Assembly: GCA_046541115.1 (NCBI GenBank) | Contig: JBKHDX010000002.1 | Span: 1-48,488, forward strand | Direction of reading: 5' to 3' | DNA from: Jaaginema sp046541115 | GTDB lineage: Bacteria; Cyanobacteriota; Cyanobacteriia; Cyanobacteriales; Spirulinaceae | Length of the DNA: 48,488 nt | Shown here: piece after piece, positions 33,163 to 42,430 of the stretch | Layout of the letters: each line of letters opens with the position of its first letter | Numbering within the stretch: the first letter of the stretch is position 1 | Position numbers and translations under genes: made by a program | The notes under the pieces: model-generated | What the model was told of the DNA's origin: nothing | The model's input: only the letters and a program-made list of their open reading frames with translations | Database searches by the model: none

Positions 33163-33738
33163 TTAGTTTTCTACTCGAATTGTAATCCTGTAGTTGCCGC
33201 GATCGGCTTTGTTGTAACCATTCACCACCACCCGATACAAACCATCTCTGGGTAAGACGATTTCAGACAAAGCGGAATTCGTATTATTTTGGGAAATATC
33301 GTCATTTTTGTCAACAATCTCTTGATTATCGTCAATCAAGACTAAATAAGTGTCAAAATCATCACTCTCCACCGTAATATTGACAATATTACCCCTTTTC
33401 CCCTCAAAGGAATAGATATCGTACAAACTGTCATCTTCGGGTAACGTCATATCCCCATCACTCAGGGAACCTTCTTCCTCTAGCACAAAAATGGGTTCGG
33501 CTGGAACCGGAGTTGTGGCTTCTTCAGCTTCAGTCGCACTATCCTCATCTGGAATGTCAGAGGTATCTTCATCTTCAGTCGGTGTTTCTGCTTCAGATTC
33601 TTCTGGGGTTTCCGCATCCGGGCTTTCTTCAGAGGTAGGACTGGGGGAAGGTTCGGGAGATTGCGCTCCCACTGTCCCTGCCATTAAACTTGAAATTGAT
33701 AAAATTAAAGCAAAAATAATGGTATTTTTGAACATCAT
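33163..33738 (-). CDS. Secreted protein with pre-peptidase C-terminal (PPC-like) domain
   Basis: 191 aa from ATG 33738 (MMFKNTIIFALILS). A signal peptide (to about residue 25, GTVGAQ) is followed by a low-complexity acidic linker rich in Glu, Ser, Pro and Thr (about 26-85). A PPC-like beta-sandwich follows at about 105-190 (DSLYDIYSFEGKRGNIVNITVES, DTYLVLIDDNQEIVDKNDD, LPRDGLYRVVVNGY). No catalytic domain is attached, so it is probably an adhesive or binding module. The 219 bases upstream to the GT87 gene hold no visible gene. Confidence 0.8.
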   Translation of the reverse strand: MMFKNTIIFALILSISSLMAGTVGAQSPEPSPSPTSEESPDAETPEESEAETPTEDEDTSDIPDEDSATEAEEATTPVPAEPIFVLEEEGSLSDGDMTLPEDDSLYDIYSFEGKRGNIVNITVESDDFDTYLVLIDDNQEIVDKNDDISQNNTNSALSEIVLPRDGLYRVVVNGYNKADRGNYRITIRVEN

Positions 33739-33972
33739 AGTAAAACCATCCACTTACAGCACAAAAACTCTTGATTCTTCCCTCAGCCTCTCGTTCAAAG
33801 ATAGGAAATTCTCAAAGCCAAGGAGGGAAGGTACAGACAATCCCAACGATTCAAGATGCCTCTTACTTCTAAATTGTTCCAGAAATTCGTTACTTTAGGG
33901 AATCTTTATTAAGTTCTCTCAACTAAAATTTAGGTAAATTCAGCACCCACCTGGCTCGTTTTTGTAACTAAG

Positions 33973-35271
33973 ATGGAGCTGCTGTTACCCAAAATCCCTG
34001 AATTTAGACCTCTAATAAGAAAACTTCACAATACTATGCTACAAAAATGGCTTAATCATCTCTCCAACAACTCAGTCTTTCGGATTCTTTTTTTTGGGGC
34101 TGCTTGTTTAGCATTACTTTGTTTTGGCATTATTGGGATTGGCCGTGATGGAGGCTTATTCCAAAGCGGTTCCGATATGAAATTTATGTATGTTGCGGGT
34201 CAAACTTGGTTACAGGGTTTAAATGCTTATGACCCTCAAATTGCCAGTCCTATTAGCGAAAACTCCATCGCGATCGCCGCCGAACGTTATGACTTTGCTT
34301 ATCCGCCTCAAATTGCACCATTATCATTGTTTTTGGGCTTATTTCCCTTGGCAGTGGCTCGTTGGCTGATGGTGGGACTCAATCTGATTGCTGTCTCGGC
34401 TTTGGCTTATCTTTGTGTTCGTTGGGTCGCTCATCCCGAAACAGCAAATTTAGGTTTAAAAACGTCAGGATATCGCTGGTTTATTCCTGCTTTAGTCATC
34501 GGAAATCCTTTCACAGCTCATATTTTTTGGATGGGACAAAGTAGTTTAATTGCTCTAGCTGCAATTATGGGAGGATGGTATTTAATGCGGCGCGATCGCC
34601 CCATTTTAGCAGGCATTTTAATTACAATTTCGACCATCAAACCGCAACTTTCTTTACTCATTGTGGTGTGGTTATTACTGAATCGTCGCTGGCGGGTTTT
34701 AGGAAGTGCGGCAATTACTGGCTTGATCTTTTGTGCTGTTCCCATGTTCATTAGTGGCCCGATTCAAGTTTGGTTTAATTGGTTTGACGCGATCGCCATT
34801 TATAAAAGTCAACCTTTCAACCGCTTGGGATTTCACCACATGTTCGGCTTGCAAAATGTCCTGGCAATCTTGGAACTTCCCGCACCTAACTTGTTACCTT
34901 TAGCTATTGGATTAACCCTAGCAATTTGGTGGTATCGGCGTAAGTTTATTAGTGATGATCTTCTCGGCATTCTCATCACAACTGCTCTTTTATTTGGCTT
35001 TGCTCACGATTACGATTTAGTCGCCCTTGTACCGCTAATTCCTGTATTTTGGCTGCATTTACACCGCCGTCCTAAATCCCAAATTATAGGGATGGTTCTT
35101 TTGGCTGGTTTGTTTTTTCCGCAACGGTTTCTCAGACCCCTCGTAATTGATTTATTACTTCAGTTTCGCGTGTTAATTGTGGCAATTTTAGGAATTTGGC
35201 TAGTCAAACTTAGTTGGAATCAAACCCGTGGGGTTAAGTATACCGCCTCGGGAAGTCCAGCTAAAATTTAA
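33973..35271 (+). CDS. GT87 family mannosyltransferase-like membrane protein
   Basis: 432 aa with about ten membrane spans. GRDGGLFQSGSDMKFMYVAGQTWLQGLNAYDP carries the acidic residue typical of the first periplasmic loop. YDFAYPPQIAPLSLFLGLFP matches the YPP motif of GT87 (DUF2029). GT87 enzymes use polyprenyl-phosphate sugars, best known as mannosyltransferases in actinobacteria. The context (hydrolase-like protein, rhamnose genes) suggests polysaccharide or glycoprotein synthesis. An internal ATG at codon 22 is an alternative start. Confidence 0.82.
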   Translation: MELLLPKIPEFRPLIRKLHNTMLQKWLNHLSNNSVFRILFFGAACLALLCFGIIGIGRDGGLFQSGSDMKFMYVAGQTWLQGLNAYDPQIASPISENSIAIAAERYDFAYPPQIAPLSLFLGLFPLAVARWLMVGLNLIAVSALAYLCVRWVAHPETANLGLKTSGYRWFIPALVIGNPFTAHIFWMGQSSLIALAAIMGGWYLMRRDRPILAGILITISTIKPQLSLLIVVWLLLNRRWRVLGSAAITGLIFCAVPMFISGPIQVWFNWFDAIAIYKSQPFNRLGFHHMFGLQNVLAILELPAPNLLPLAIGLTLAIWWYRRKFISDDLLGILITTALLFGFAHDYDLVALVPLIPVFWLHLHRRPKSQIIGMVLLAGLFFPQRFLRPLVIDLLLQFRVLIVAILGIWLVKLSWNQTRGVKYTASGSPAKI

Positions 35272-35401
35272 AAATGGAGTTTCTAAAACTTTTAGTGTTA
35301 TCATTTCGGCAGTATCTTTACTCTCTGTCGGTTAAAAATTAGCCAAAGCGCTCCCTCAAACTCCAATCCTAATCCCGAAGTTTTCATGATCTTAGAGATT
35401 T

Positions 35402-37192
35402 ATGACACTTTCTACATTTGTGCATCGTTTCTTCAGATATATTGCCTTATTTTGTATCACCAGTTCTTTATTAATTACCTGGGGTTGCATTTCATCTTCT
35501 AATAGTCAAACATTACCAAATTATAACTCTCCTATGGGGGGAAACCTGGATTTCCCTGGGGATTGGTCAGAAGAATATCCCTTTATTGACTGGCTTAAAA
35601 ATTCGCGGAATTGGGTGGCCACTTGTCCGGATTCTAATAATGCTTGTTTTCCGAACAACGAAAAACCGCAAGATAATGGCATAAGTTCCATCCAAATGGA
35701 TGACCAAGGCTGGGTTACCACCTTACAAACCAAACACGATCCGAGTAAAAGTTTTGCCAATGTCGAAACGATTTTTCTGTCCTTAGATGAAGAACATCCT
35801 TTACCCGAAAAACGGTTTTATGTTTTTTATGAAGGAGAAGGAACTTTAGACTACACCTTATCAGCCCAGAAAAATGAAGAACTTTCGCAACCGGGACGAG
35901 ATGTCGTCGATATTACTAAAGATAAGGGCTATGCGGTGATTAAAATTCGCGAAACCGATCCGCAAAATACCGGGAATTATTTACGCAATATTCGCATTAT
36001 TCGCGCCGATCATTTAGATGAATATGAAGCCGGAGAAACTTTATTTAATCCTGACTTTTTAAAACATATTGAGAACTATAAAGCCCTCCGTTTTATGGAT
36101 TGGATGCTCACCAATAGTTCAGACGAAAAAGAATGGCGCGATCGCCCCAAACCCGACAATCAAATTTCTTATGTCAGTCATTACATTCAGGGTAAAGGCA
36201 AAGTGCGCGGTTATCCGATTGAAATTATGACGGAATTAGCCAACCGGGTTCAAGCTTATCCTTGGTTTAATATTCCCCATCAAGCCACTGATGAATATAT
36301 CCGCGAATTTGCCCAATTAGTCAAAGCGGAACTCGACCCCGAATTAAAAGTTTATGTTGAATATTCCAATGAAGTTTGGAATTGGGGTTTTCCGCAATCT
36401 CAATATGCTTTACAACAAGCCCGCGATCGCTGGGGAAAAGATGAAAAAGGAGAATATTACAGTGACGGTTGGATGCAATATCATGGTATGAGAACGGCGC
36501 AAATTTGCGATACTTGGAAACAAGAATTAGGCAGCGATCGCGTCGTCTGCGTTTTAGGGGTACAAACCGGATGGCAAGGGTTAGAAAGTTCCGCCTTAGA
36601 TTGCCCGCTATACGTCGCAGAAGGTAACAATCCTTGCTGGCAAAGCGGCATTGATGCTTTGGGCGTTACAGGCTACTTTAGCGGCTATTTACAAAAAGAT
36701 GACAATATTGAATTAATCCAGACTTGGTTAGATAATGGCGATCGCGACTATGCTTTTGACCAGGCATTTCAACAACTCGAATTTGGCAACGTTGAAGGTG
36801 TTGAAGGGGGATCGCGAGAATTTCAACATAGTTTAGCCACCGCAAAAGAAAGCTTTAAATACTTTCAGGATGTCGCGAAAGCCAAAAACCTAGATGTGGT
36901 TTGGTACGAAGGCGGAACCCATTTTGATTCTTCGGGTAATGACCGCATCGACCGCTTTTTAAAAGATATCGCCCAACACGAAAAAATGTATGATTTATAC
37001 ATGAAGCTTTTCGACAGTTGGAAGCAAGCGGGCGGACAATTGATCGTGATGTGGGGGGGAATTGCTGCCGATAGTGCTTGGTCGTTTAAACATTCCCTCG
37101 ACGATACCGACCATCCAAAATGGCGAGCAATGATGGACTTTATTGAGCAAAATCCTTGTTGGTGGGACGGTTGTCGTCCGGGAGAATCTTAA
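35402..37192 (+). CDS. Exported glycoside-hydrolase-like protein
   Basis: 596 aa. The N-terminus is hydrophobic (about 12-27), then LLITWGC, a plausible but imperfect lipobox with Cys28. An N-terminal beta-rich region (about 40-210) is followed by a TIM-barrel-like part with KVYVEYSNEVWNWGF near 320 and DVVWYEGGTHF near 500. These contain glutamates placed like acid/base and nucleophile residues. Such sequences are annotated as cellulose-binding or hypothetical proteins; I cannot name the GH family. Between GT87 and the rhamnose genes it may trim or export polysaccharide (inference). Confidence 0.65.
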   Translation: MTLSTFVHRFFRYIALFCITSSLLITWGCISSSNSQTLPNYNSPMGGNLDFPGDWSEEYPFIDWLKNSRNWVATCPDSNNACFPNNEKPQDNGISSIQMDDQGWVTTLQTKHDPSKSFANVETIFLSLDEEHPLPEKRFYVFYEGEGTLDYTLSAQKNEELSQPGRDVVDITKDKGYAVIKIRETDPQNTGNYLRNIRIIRADHLDEYEAGETLFNPDFLKHIENYKALRFMDWMLTNSSDEKEWRDRPKPDNQISYVSHYIQGKGKVRGYPIEIMTELANRVQAYPWFNIPHQATDEYIREFAQLVKAELDPELKVYVEYSNEVWNWGFPQSQYALQQARDRWGKDEKGEYYSDGWMQYHGMRTAQICDTWKQELGSDRVVCVLGVQTGWQGLESSALDCPLYVAEGNNPCWQSGIDALGVTGYFSGYLQKDDNIELIQTWLDNGDRDYAFDQAFQQLEFGNVEGVEGGSREFQHSLATAKESFKYFQDVAKAKNLDVVWYEGGTHFDSSGNDRIDRFLKDIAQHEKMYDLYMKLFDSWKQAGGQLIVMWGGIAADSAWSFKHSLDDTDHPKWRAMMDFIEQNPCWWDGCRPGES

Positions 37193-37303
37193 TTTCTGAA
37201 AATTTGTCATTTTGAGCTTAAATTATTCTACGGTGGGGTATGGTTGAGGAAAACCTACCCCGATTTTTAACCTTCTGTACATTGATTGAATTGAAGTAAC
37301 CGT

Positions 37304-37852
37304 ATGCAACTCATCCCCAACGAAATCCCGGATGTATTAACCATTGAACCGCGCGTATTTGGAGACGATCGCGGTTTTTTCTTTGAAAGTTATAACGAAA
37401 AGCAATTTTGTGAAAAAGTCGGGACTGATATCCGCTTCGTTCAGGATAATCACTCGCGATCGCAACAGCACGTTTTACGGGGACTGCACTACCAAATCCA
37501 ACAAACCCAAGGAAAATTAGTGCGGGTCACTATGGGAGAAATCTTTGATGTCGCTGTGGATATCCGCCAAAATTCCCCTACCTTCGGTCAATGGGTCGGA
37601 GAAGTCCTCAGCGCCGAAAACAAGCGCCAAATCTGGGTTCCCGCAGGATTTGCCCACGGCTTTTATGTTATGTCCCCAGTGGCCGAAGTGCTGTACAAAA
37701 CCACCGATTTTTATGCCCCGCAACACGAGCGTAGCATTCGTTGGGACGACCCCGACCTCGCGATCGCCTGGCCCCTTGATGGTGCAACCCCCAAACTATC
37801 CCAAAAAGACCAAGCGGGGGTTGCTTTCAAAGACGCAGAAGTTTTTAGCTAA
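37304..37852 (+). CDS. rfbC: dTDP-4-dehydrorhamnose 3,5-epimerase
   Basis: 182 aa. Epimerises dTDP-4-keto-6-deoxy-glucose at C3 and C5. Cupin fold with VFGDDRGFFFESYN, catalytic H62 in RGLHYQ, GEIFDVAVDIR and the active-site stretch VLYKTTDFYAP. First gene of rfbC-D-A-B; the next starts 13 bases later. Confidence 0.96.
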   Translation: MQLIPNEIPDVLTIEPRVFGDDRGFFFESYNEKQFCEKVGTDIRFVQDNHSRSQQHVLRGLHYQIQQTQGKLVRVTMGEIFDVAVDIRQNSPTFGQWVGEVLSAENKRQIWVPAGFAHGFYVMSPVAEVLYKTTDFYAPQHERSIRWDDPDLAIAWPLDGATPKLSQKDQAGVAFKDAEVFS

Positions 37853-37865
37853 CTTAAGATAAACC

Positions 37866-38747
37866 ATGAAAATCTTACTCACCGGGGCCAGCGGCCAACT
37901 CGGCCAAGACTTACAACGGCGTTTTGCCCTTGAAAATGCCGAAATCATGGCGCTAGAACGTCAAAAACTTGATATTACCCAACCCCAAGCCGTCCGAGAC
38001 GCGATCGCCCGCCACAACCCCGATATATTAATTAATGCCGGGGCTTATACCGCCGTAGACAAAGCCGAAAGCGAACCCGATCTCGCCTATGAAGCCAACG
38101 CCACCGCCCCGAAAATCCTCGCAGAAGCCGCCGCCGAGGGGAACCTTACTTTTGTGCATATTTCTACCGATTACGTCTTTGACGGCAAGCAAAGCACTCC
38201 CTATCGCGAAACCGACCCCACCCACCCCATCGGTATTTATGGTAAAAGTAAACGAGACGGAGAAATCGCGATCGCCCAAGTGGCCCAAACCCGCGATTTA
38301 CGTTACTGTATCCTCCGCACCGCCTGGGTTTACGGCAGCTACGGCAAAGGCAACTTTGTCAAAACCATGTTGCGTTTAGGCGCACAACGAGAAGAATTAA
38401 AAGTCGTGGCCGATCAAATTGGCACTCCCACCTGGACTTATGATATCGCCGACGCGATCGCACAACTCCTAATGACCCCCGATTGGGAAAACGGCATCTA
38501 TCACTTTACCAATAGTGGCGCAACCAGTTGGTATGACTTCGCTGTTGCCATTTTTGAAGAAGCCCAAGCCCTCAAAATCCCCCTCGCGATTCAAAACGTC
38601 GTCCCTATCACCACCCCAGAATATCCCACCCCCGCTCAACGCCCCGCTTACTCGGTTTTATCCTCCCAAAAAATTCGCGCCTTTTTAGTCTCTCCTCCAC
38701 CCCAATGGCGGGTATCTTTGCGGCAAATGCTGGCACAATTAAGCTAA
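37866..38747 (+). CDS. rfbD: dTDP-4-dehydrorhamnose reductase
   Basis: 293 aa. Reduces the 4-keto sugar to dTDP-L-rhamnose with NAD(P)H. Short-chain reductase fold: GASGQLGQDL binds the cofactor, INAGAYTAVDKAE follows, the catalytic Thr/Ser lies in HISTDYVFDG and the catalytic pair is Y-x3-K in IYGKSKRDGE. Length is normal. Confidence 0.95.
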   Translation: MKILLTGASGQLGQDLQRRFALENAEIMALERQKLDITQPQAVRDAIARHNPDILINAGAYTAVDKAESEPDLAYEANATAPKILAEAAAEGNLTFVHISTDYVFDGKQSTPYRETDPTHPIGIYGKSKRDGEIAIAQVAQTRDLRYCILRTAWVYGSYGKGNFVKTMLRLGAQREELKVVADQIGTPTWTYDIADAIAQLLMTPDWENGIYHFTNSGATSWYDFAVAIFEEAQALKIPLAIQNVVPITTPEYPTPAQRPAYSVLSSQKIRAFLVSPPPQWRVSLRQMLAQLS

Positions 38748-38803
38748 TATCCTGGTAATCAAAAAGCACCTTTGTTATTTCTTCTAAAGAATTTTTAGGA
38801 TTT

Positions 38804-39874
38804 ATGAAAGCAATTATTTTATCGGGTGGTAAAGGTACGCGGTTACGCCCCCTCACCTACACAGGAGCCAAACAATTGGTTCCTGTTGCCAATAAACCGA
38901 TTTTATGGTATGGCATTGAAGCCATTGTTGCCGCCGGAATTACCGAGATTGGCATTATTATCAGTCCCGAAACCGGAGCCGAAATTCAAGAAAAAACCGG
39001 GGATGGTTCTCGCTTTGGAGCTAAAATCACTTATCTCCTCCAAGAAAGCCCGGATGGCCTCGCTCACGCCGTTAAAATTGCTCAACCCTTTCTTGGAAAC
39101 TCGCCCTTTTTGATGTATTTGGGCGATAACTTGATTCAAAGTCAACTCAGCAGCTTTGTCGAGGAATTTAAAACCAAACAATTAGATTCTTTGATCTTCC
39201 TGTGTCCAGTGCCAAATCCTACCGCCTTCGGGGTAGCACAAGTAGATAATAATGGACGGGTTTTAAACTTAGTCGAAAAGCCCAAAAACCCTCCCTCAAA
39301 TTTAGCCTTGGTGGGGATTTATTTATTCGAGTCGATTGTTCATCAAGCGATTAATAGTATTAAACCCTCGGCTCGCGGTGAGTTAGAAATTACCGATGCC
39401 ATTCAATATCTTATTAACGACCAAAAAGTCGTCTCCGCTTGTCAGCTTGAGGGGTGGTGGCTCGACACCGGGAAAAAAGACGACCTCCTCGAAGCCAATC
39501 GCATTATTCTCGATTCTTGTACCGATTGCGAGATTTTTGGGACATTAGACGACAACAGTAAAGCCATTGGTCGGGTGAATATTGGCAAAAACTCTAAGAT
39601 TGTCAATTGCACAATTCGCGGCCCGGTTATTATTGGCGAAAATTGCCATCTCGAAAACTCTTTCATCGGCCCTTATAGTAGCATTGCCGATGGGGTGCGC
39701 TTAGTCGATGCCGATCTCGAACATAGCGTGGTGTTACAAGATGCTGAAGTGGTGGGGATCGAGCAACGCATTGTAGATAGTGTAATCGGTCAACGAGCGC
39801 ATTTAGGGATTGCGCCGAAGCGACCGAAGGCTCTGCGGTTTATGATTGGCGATGACAGCAAGATTGATTTATAG
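38804..39874 (+). CDS. rfbA: Glucose-1-phosphate thymidylyltransferase, long form
   Basis: 356 aa. Makes dTDP-glucose. Nucleotidyltransferase domain with LSGGKGTRLRPLTYTGAKQLVPV, then YLGDNL and a C-terminal left-handed beta-helix from about 250 (INCTIRGPVIIGENC-type repeats, read NCTIRGPVIIGEN). The long, StrD-like form is about 60 residues longer than E. coli RmlA. RGELEITDAIQYLI and WWLDTGKKDDLLEAN are family signatures. It starts 56 bases after rfbD and is followed after 15 bases by rfbB. Confidence 0.94.
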   Translation: MKAIILSGGKGTRLRPLTYTGAKQLVPVANKPILWYGIEAIVAAGITEIGIIISPETGAEIQEKTGDGSRFGAKITYLLQESPDGLAHAVKIAQPFLGNSPFLMYLGDNLIQSQLSSFVEEFKTKQLDSLIFLCPVPNPTAFGVAQVDNNGRVLNLVEKPKNPPSNLALVGIYLFESIVHQAINSIKPSARGELEITDAIQYLINDQKVVSACQLEGWWLDTGKKDDLLEANRIILDSCTDCEIFGTLDDNSKAIGRVNIGKNSKIVNCTIRGPVIIGENCHLENSFIGPYSSIADGVRLVDADLEHSVVLQDAEVVGIEQRIVDSVIGQRAHLGIAPKRPKALRFMIGDDSKIDL

Positions 39875-39889
39875 GAGAAGTCAGGAATA

Positions 39890-40975
39890 ATGGTAGCTGC
39901 ACAACGGAAACCCAGACGGATTTTGATTACCGGAGGGGCGGGTTTTATTGGCTCGAATTTTGTACATCATTGGTGCAGACAATATGAGCGCGATCGCGTG
40001 GTGGTTCTCGATGCCCTGACTTATGCCGGAAATAAGGAAAATTTAGCCGATTTAGAGGATTTAGAGAATTTTCGCTTTGTGCAAGGGGATATTGGCGATC
40101 GCGCCTTAATTGATACCCTACTGCAAGAAGAAAACATCGACACCATCGCCCACTTCGCCGCCGAATCCCATGTAGACCGCTCGATCCTCGGCCCTGATGC
40201 CTTTATTCAAACCAACGTCGTCGGCACTTTTACCTTACTCGAAGCGTTTCGTCATTATTGGCTCAAACGGGATAAACCAGAGGGCGATCGCTTCCTCCAC
40301 GTCTCCACCGATGAAGTCTACGGCAGCCTCGAAGCTGACGATCCCCCCTTTACAGAAACCACCCCCTACGCCCCCAATAGCCCCTATTCGGCTTCTAAAG
40401 CCAGCAGCGACCACCTCGCTCGCGCTTACTTCCACACCTACGATTTACCGACGATTATCACCAACTGCTCCAATAATTACGGGCCTTATCACTTCCCCGA
40501 AAAGCTGATTCCCTTGATGTGCATCAACATCCTACTGGGGAAACCCCTGCCCGTATACGGCGACGGCCAAAACATCCGGGATTGGCTGTATGTCGGGGAT
40601 CACTGTCGCGCCCTCGATGTGGTGATTCACCAAGGTCAACCCGGCGAAACCTACAATATCGGCGGCAACAACGAAGTTAAAAACATCGATTTAGTCTATA
40701 TGTTGTGCGACCTCATGGACGAGTTAGCCCCGGATTTACCCGTTCGTCCGGCGCGAGAACTCATCACCTTTGTCAAAGATCGCCCCGGCCACGATCGCCG
40801 CTATGCCATCGATGCCACCAAAATTAGTAGCGAATTAGGTTGGTCGCCCCAAGAAACGGTCAAAGAAGGTTTGCGACATACCATTAAATGGTATCTGGCT
40901 CATCCCGAATGGTGGCAACCCCTGTTGTCTGAAGAGTATCAGAAATACTACCAGCAAATGTATCAAGGTGTATAA
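39890..40975 (+). CDS. rfbB: dTDP-glucose 4,6-dehydratase
   Basis: 361 aa. Converts dTDP-glucose to dTDP-4-keto-6-deoxyglucose. GGAGFIGSNFVHHW binds NAD; HFAAESHVDRSI, the catalytic triad region STDEVYG, and Y-x3-K in PYSASKASSDH are all present. With rfbC, rfbD and rfbA it completes the dTDP-L-rhamnose pathway. Confidence 0.97.
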   Translation: MVAAQRKPRRILITGGAGFIGSNFVHHWCRQYERDRVVVLDALTYAGNKENLADLEDLENFRFVQGDIGDRALIDTLLQEENIDTIAHFAAESHVDRSILGPDAFIQTNVVGTFTLLEAFRHYWLKRDKPEGDRFLHVSTDEVYGSLEADDPPFTETTPYAPNSPYSASKASSDHLARAYFHTYDLPTIITNCSNNYGPYHFPEKLIPLMCINILLGKPLPVYGDGQNIRDWLYVGDHCRALDVVIHQGQPGETYNIGGNNEVKNIDLVYMLCDLMDELAPDLPVRPARELITFVKDRPGHDRRYAIDATKISSELGWSPQETVKEGLRHTIKWYLAHPEWWQPLLSEEYQKYYQQMYQGV

Positions 40976-40992
40976 AACATCTAGATTATTTT

Positions 40993-41024
40993 AGAATTCT
41001 TAACCTAATAAGGGTTAAGAATTG
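40993..41024 (+). terminator. Hairpin after rfbB
   Basis: ATTCTTAACC-TAATAA-GGGTTAAGAAT is a near-perfect stem with a weak T-tract. It probably ends or attenuates the rfb transcript. Confidence 0.5.
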
Positions 41025-41106
41025 TTAAGACTATGAAAGACAAATAACCGCAAGCCTTGTCTTTAAAAGATGAGGGACTGTCAATGTCCAATTAACCGAA
41101 TTAAAG

Positions 41107-41150
41107 CCGCAGGAGTCATCCCAGACAGAATTGTCCTGCGGTCATTTTCT
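41107..41150 (+). terminator. Second hairpin before the GT4 gene
   Basis: CCGCAGGA / TCCTGCGG (8-bp stem, loop of about 19 bases) followed by TCATTTTCTT. The two hairpins separate the rhamnose operon from the glycosyltransferase gene. Confidence 0.55.
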
Positions 41151-41211
41151 TGACGAATATTATCATTTTTGTCACACTCTTGATATAGAATCTCACCACA
41201 ATCAAAAATAG

Positions 41212-42363
41212 ATGTCACAACTTAAAATTGGTTTTTTATCGTTTCATAACTATCTCGATAAAACATCTTTTTCGGGTATTCCGTACTATATGCACCGAGC
41301 GCTCAGTGCCAGAGATATTGAATTAGTCAACTTGGGTTTTCCTTATTCTCCTAATGCTTTACACCGTAAAATCGAACACAAATTGCAAAATGCAATTTCT
41401 AAACTTCAAGCACCAACAATGAGTATTTTTACTGACTCAGTTCAGTTTAAAAATTTTGATGCTAAAGTAGAACAGCAACTCAAAAATAATCCTTGTGATG
41501 CTATTGTTGCACCGGTCGCTTCCTCGGAATTGAATTTTTTAGAAACCAATATTCCCATTATTTATATTTCTGATGCAACACCTAAGTTAATCTATCAATA
41601 TTATAAAATCCCCGAAACTAAGGAAGAATTTAACATTTACGAACAAAGAGAATTAGTTGCCATTCTCAAGTCAAAACTCCTCATTTATTCATCTCAATGG
41701 GCAGCAAACTCAGCCGTTGAAAATTACAAGGCCAAGCCAGAGCAAACCAAGATTATTCCTTTTGGAGCGAATTTAGATAACCCTCCCGATGTTGCCGATC
41801 TTCACAAACGCTGCCAAAATATGTCTCCTGTGCGTTTGCTTTTTGTGGGGGTTAATTGGCAACGGAAAGGAGGAATTATTGCTTATGAAACTTTACTATC
41901 TTTGTTAGACCGGGGTATTGATGCAGAATTAACCATTGTCGGTTGTACTCCGCCAGACGATATTCATCACGAACGTTTAAACGTGATTCCTTTCATCAAC
42001 AAAAATGTTTCTGAAGAATACAAGCGCTTCAACCGCTTGTTTTTAGACTCTCACTTTTTTTTACTTCCCACACGGGCTGATTGTTCGCCGATTGTGATTG
42101 GAGAAGCGAGTGCCTTTGGCTTGCCTTCAGTCACATCAGATGTTGGCGGTTTACCCGCTTTAATCACAGAAGATAAAAATGGCTATATTCTCCCTTTTTC
42201 TGCCCCAGGAAAAGATTACGCCGACGCGATCGCGAATCAAATTAGCAGTCCCCAAAAATACGCCCAACTCGTCACCACCGCCCGACAAGAATACGACACC
42301 CGCCTCAATTGGGATAGTTGGGCCGAAAAGGTTCATTCGGCCATCTTAGAAATTATCAACTAA
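41212..42363 (+). CDS. GT4-family glycosyltransferase
   Basis: 383 aa, GT-B fold. The C-terminal half carries the GT4 features: LLFVGVNWQRKGGIIAYE, the acceptor/donor loop TRADCSPIVIGEASAFGLPSVTSDVGGLPALI (E-x7-E type), and NGYILPF. The N-terminal half is divergent (FSGIPYYMHRAL). The sugar is unknown; with the adjacent pathway, rhamnose is possible. More AT-rich than the rfb genes. It is followed by a strong terminator. Confidence 0.88.
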   Translation: MSQLKIGFLSFHNYLDKTSFSGIPYYMHRALSARDIELVNLGFPYSPNALHRKIEHKLQNAISKLQAPTMSIFTDSVQFKNFDAKVEQQLKNNPCDAIVAPVASSELNFLETNIPIIYISDATPKLIYQYYKIPETKEEFNIYEQRELVAILKSKLLIYSSQWAANSAVENYKAKPEQTKIIPFGANLDNPPDVADLHKRCQNMSPVRLLFVGVNWQRKGGIIAYETLLSLLDRGIDAELTIVGCTPPDDIHHERLNVIPFINKNVSEEYKRFNRLFLDSHFFLLPTRADCSPIVIGEASAFGLPSVTSDVGGLPALITEDKNGYILPFSAPGKDYADAIANQISSPQKYAQLVTTARQEYDTRLNWDSWAEKVHSAILEIIN

Positions 42364-42375
42364 TTCCCCAAAACA

Positions 42376-42415
42376 AAACCTCACCAAACCCTAAACTGTC
42401 GGTGAGGTTTCTGCT
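42376..42415. terminator. Intrinsic terminator between GT4 and phosphoesterase genes
   Basis: AAACCTCACC / GGTGAGGTTT perfect 10-bp stem with a 15-base loop, then CTGCTT. The A-run on the left side also suits the converging minus-strand gene. Confidence 0.8.
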
Positions 42416-42430
42416 TTAGCAGGGTCTAGA

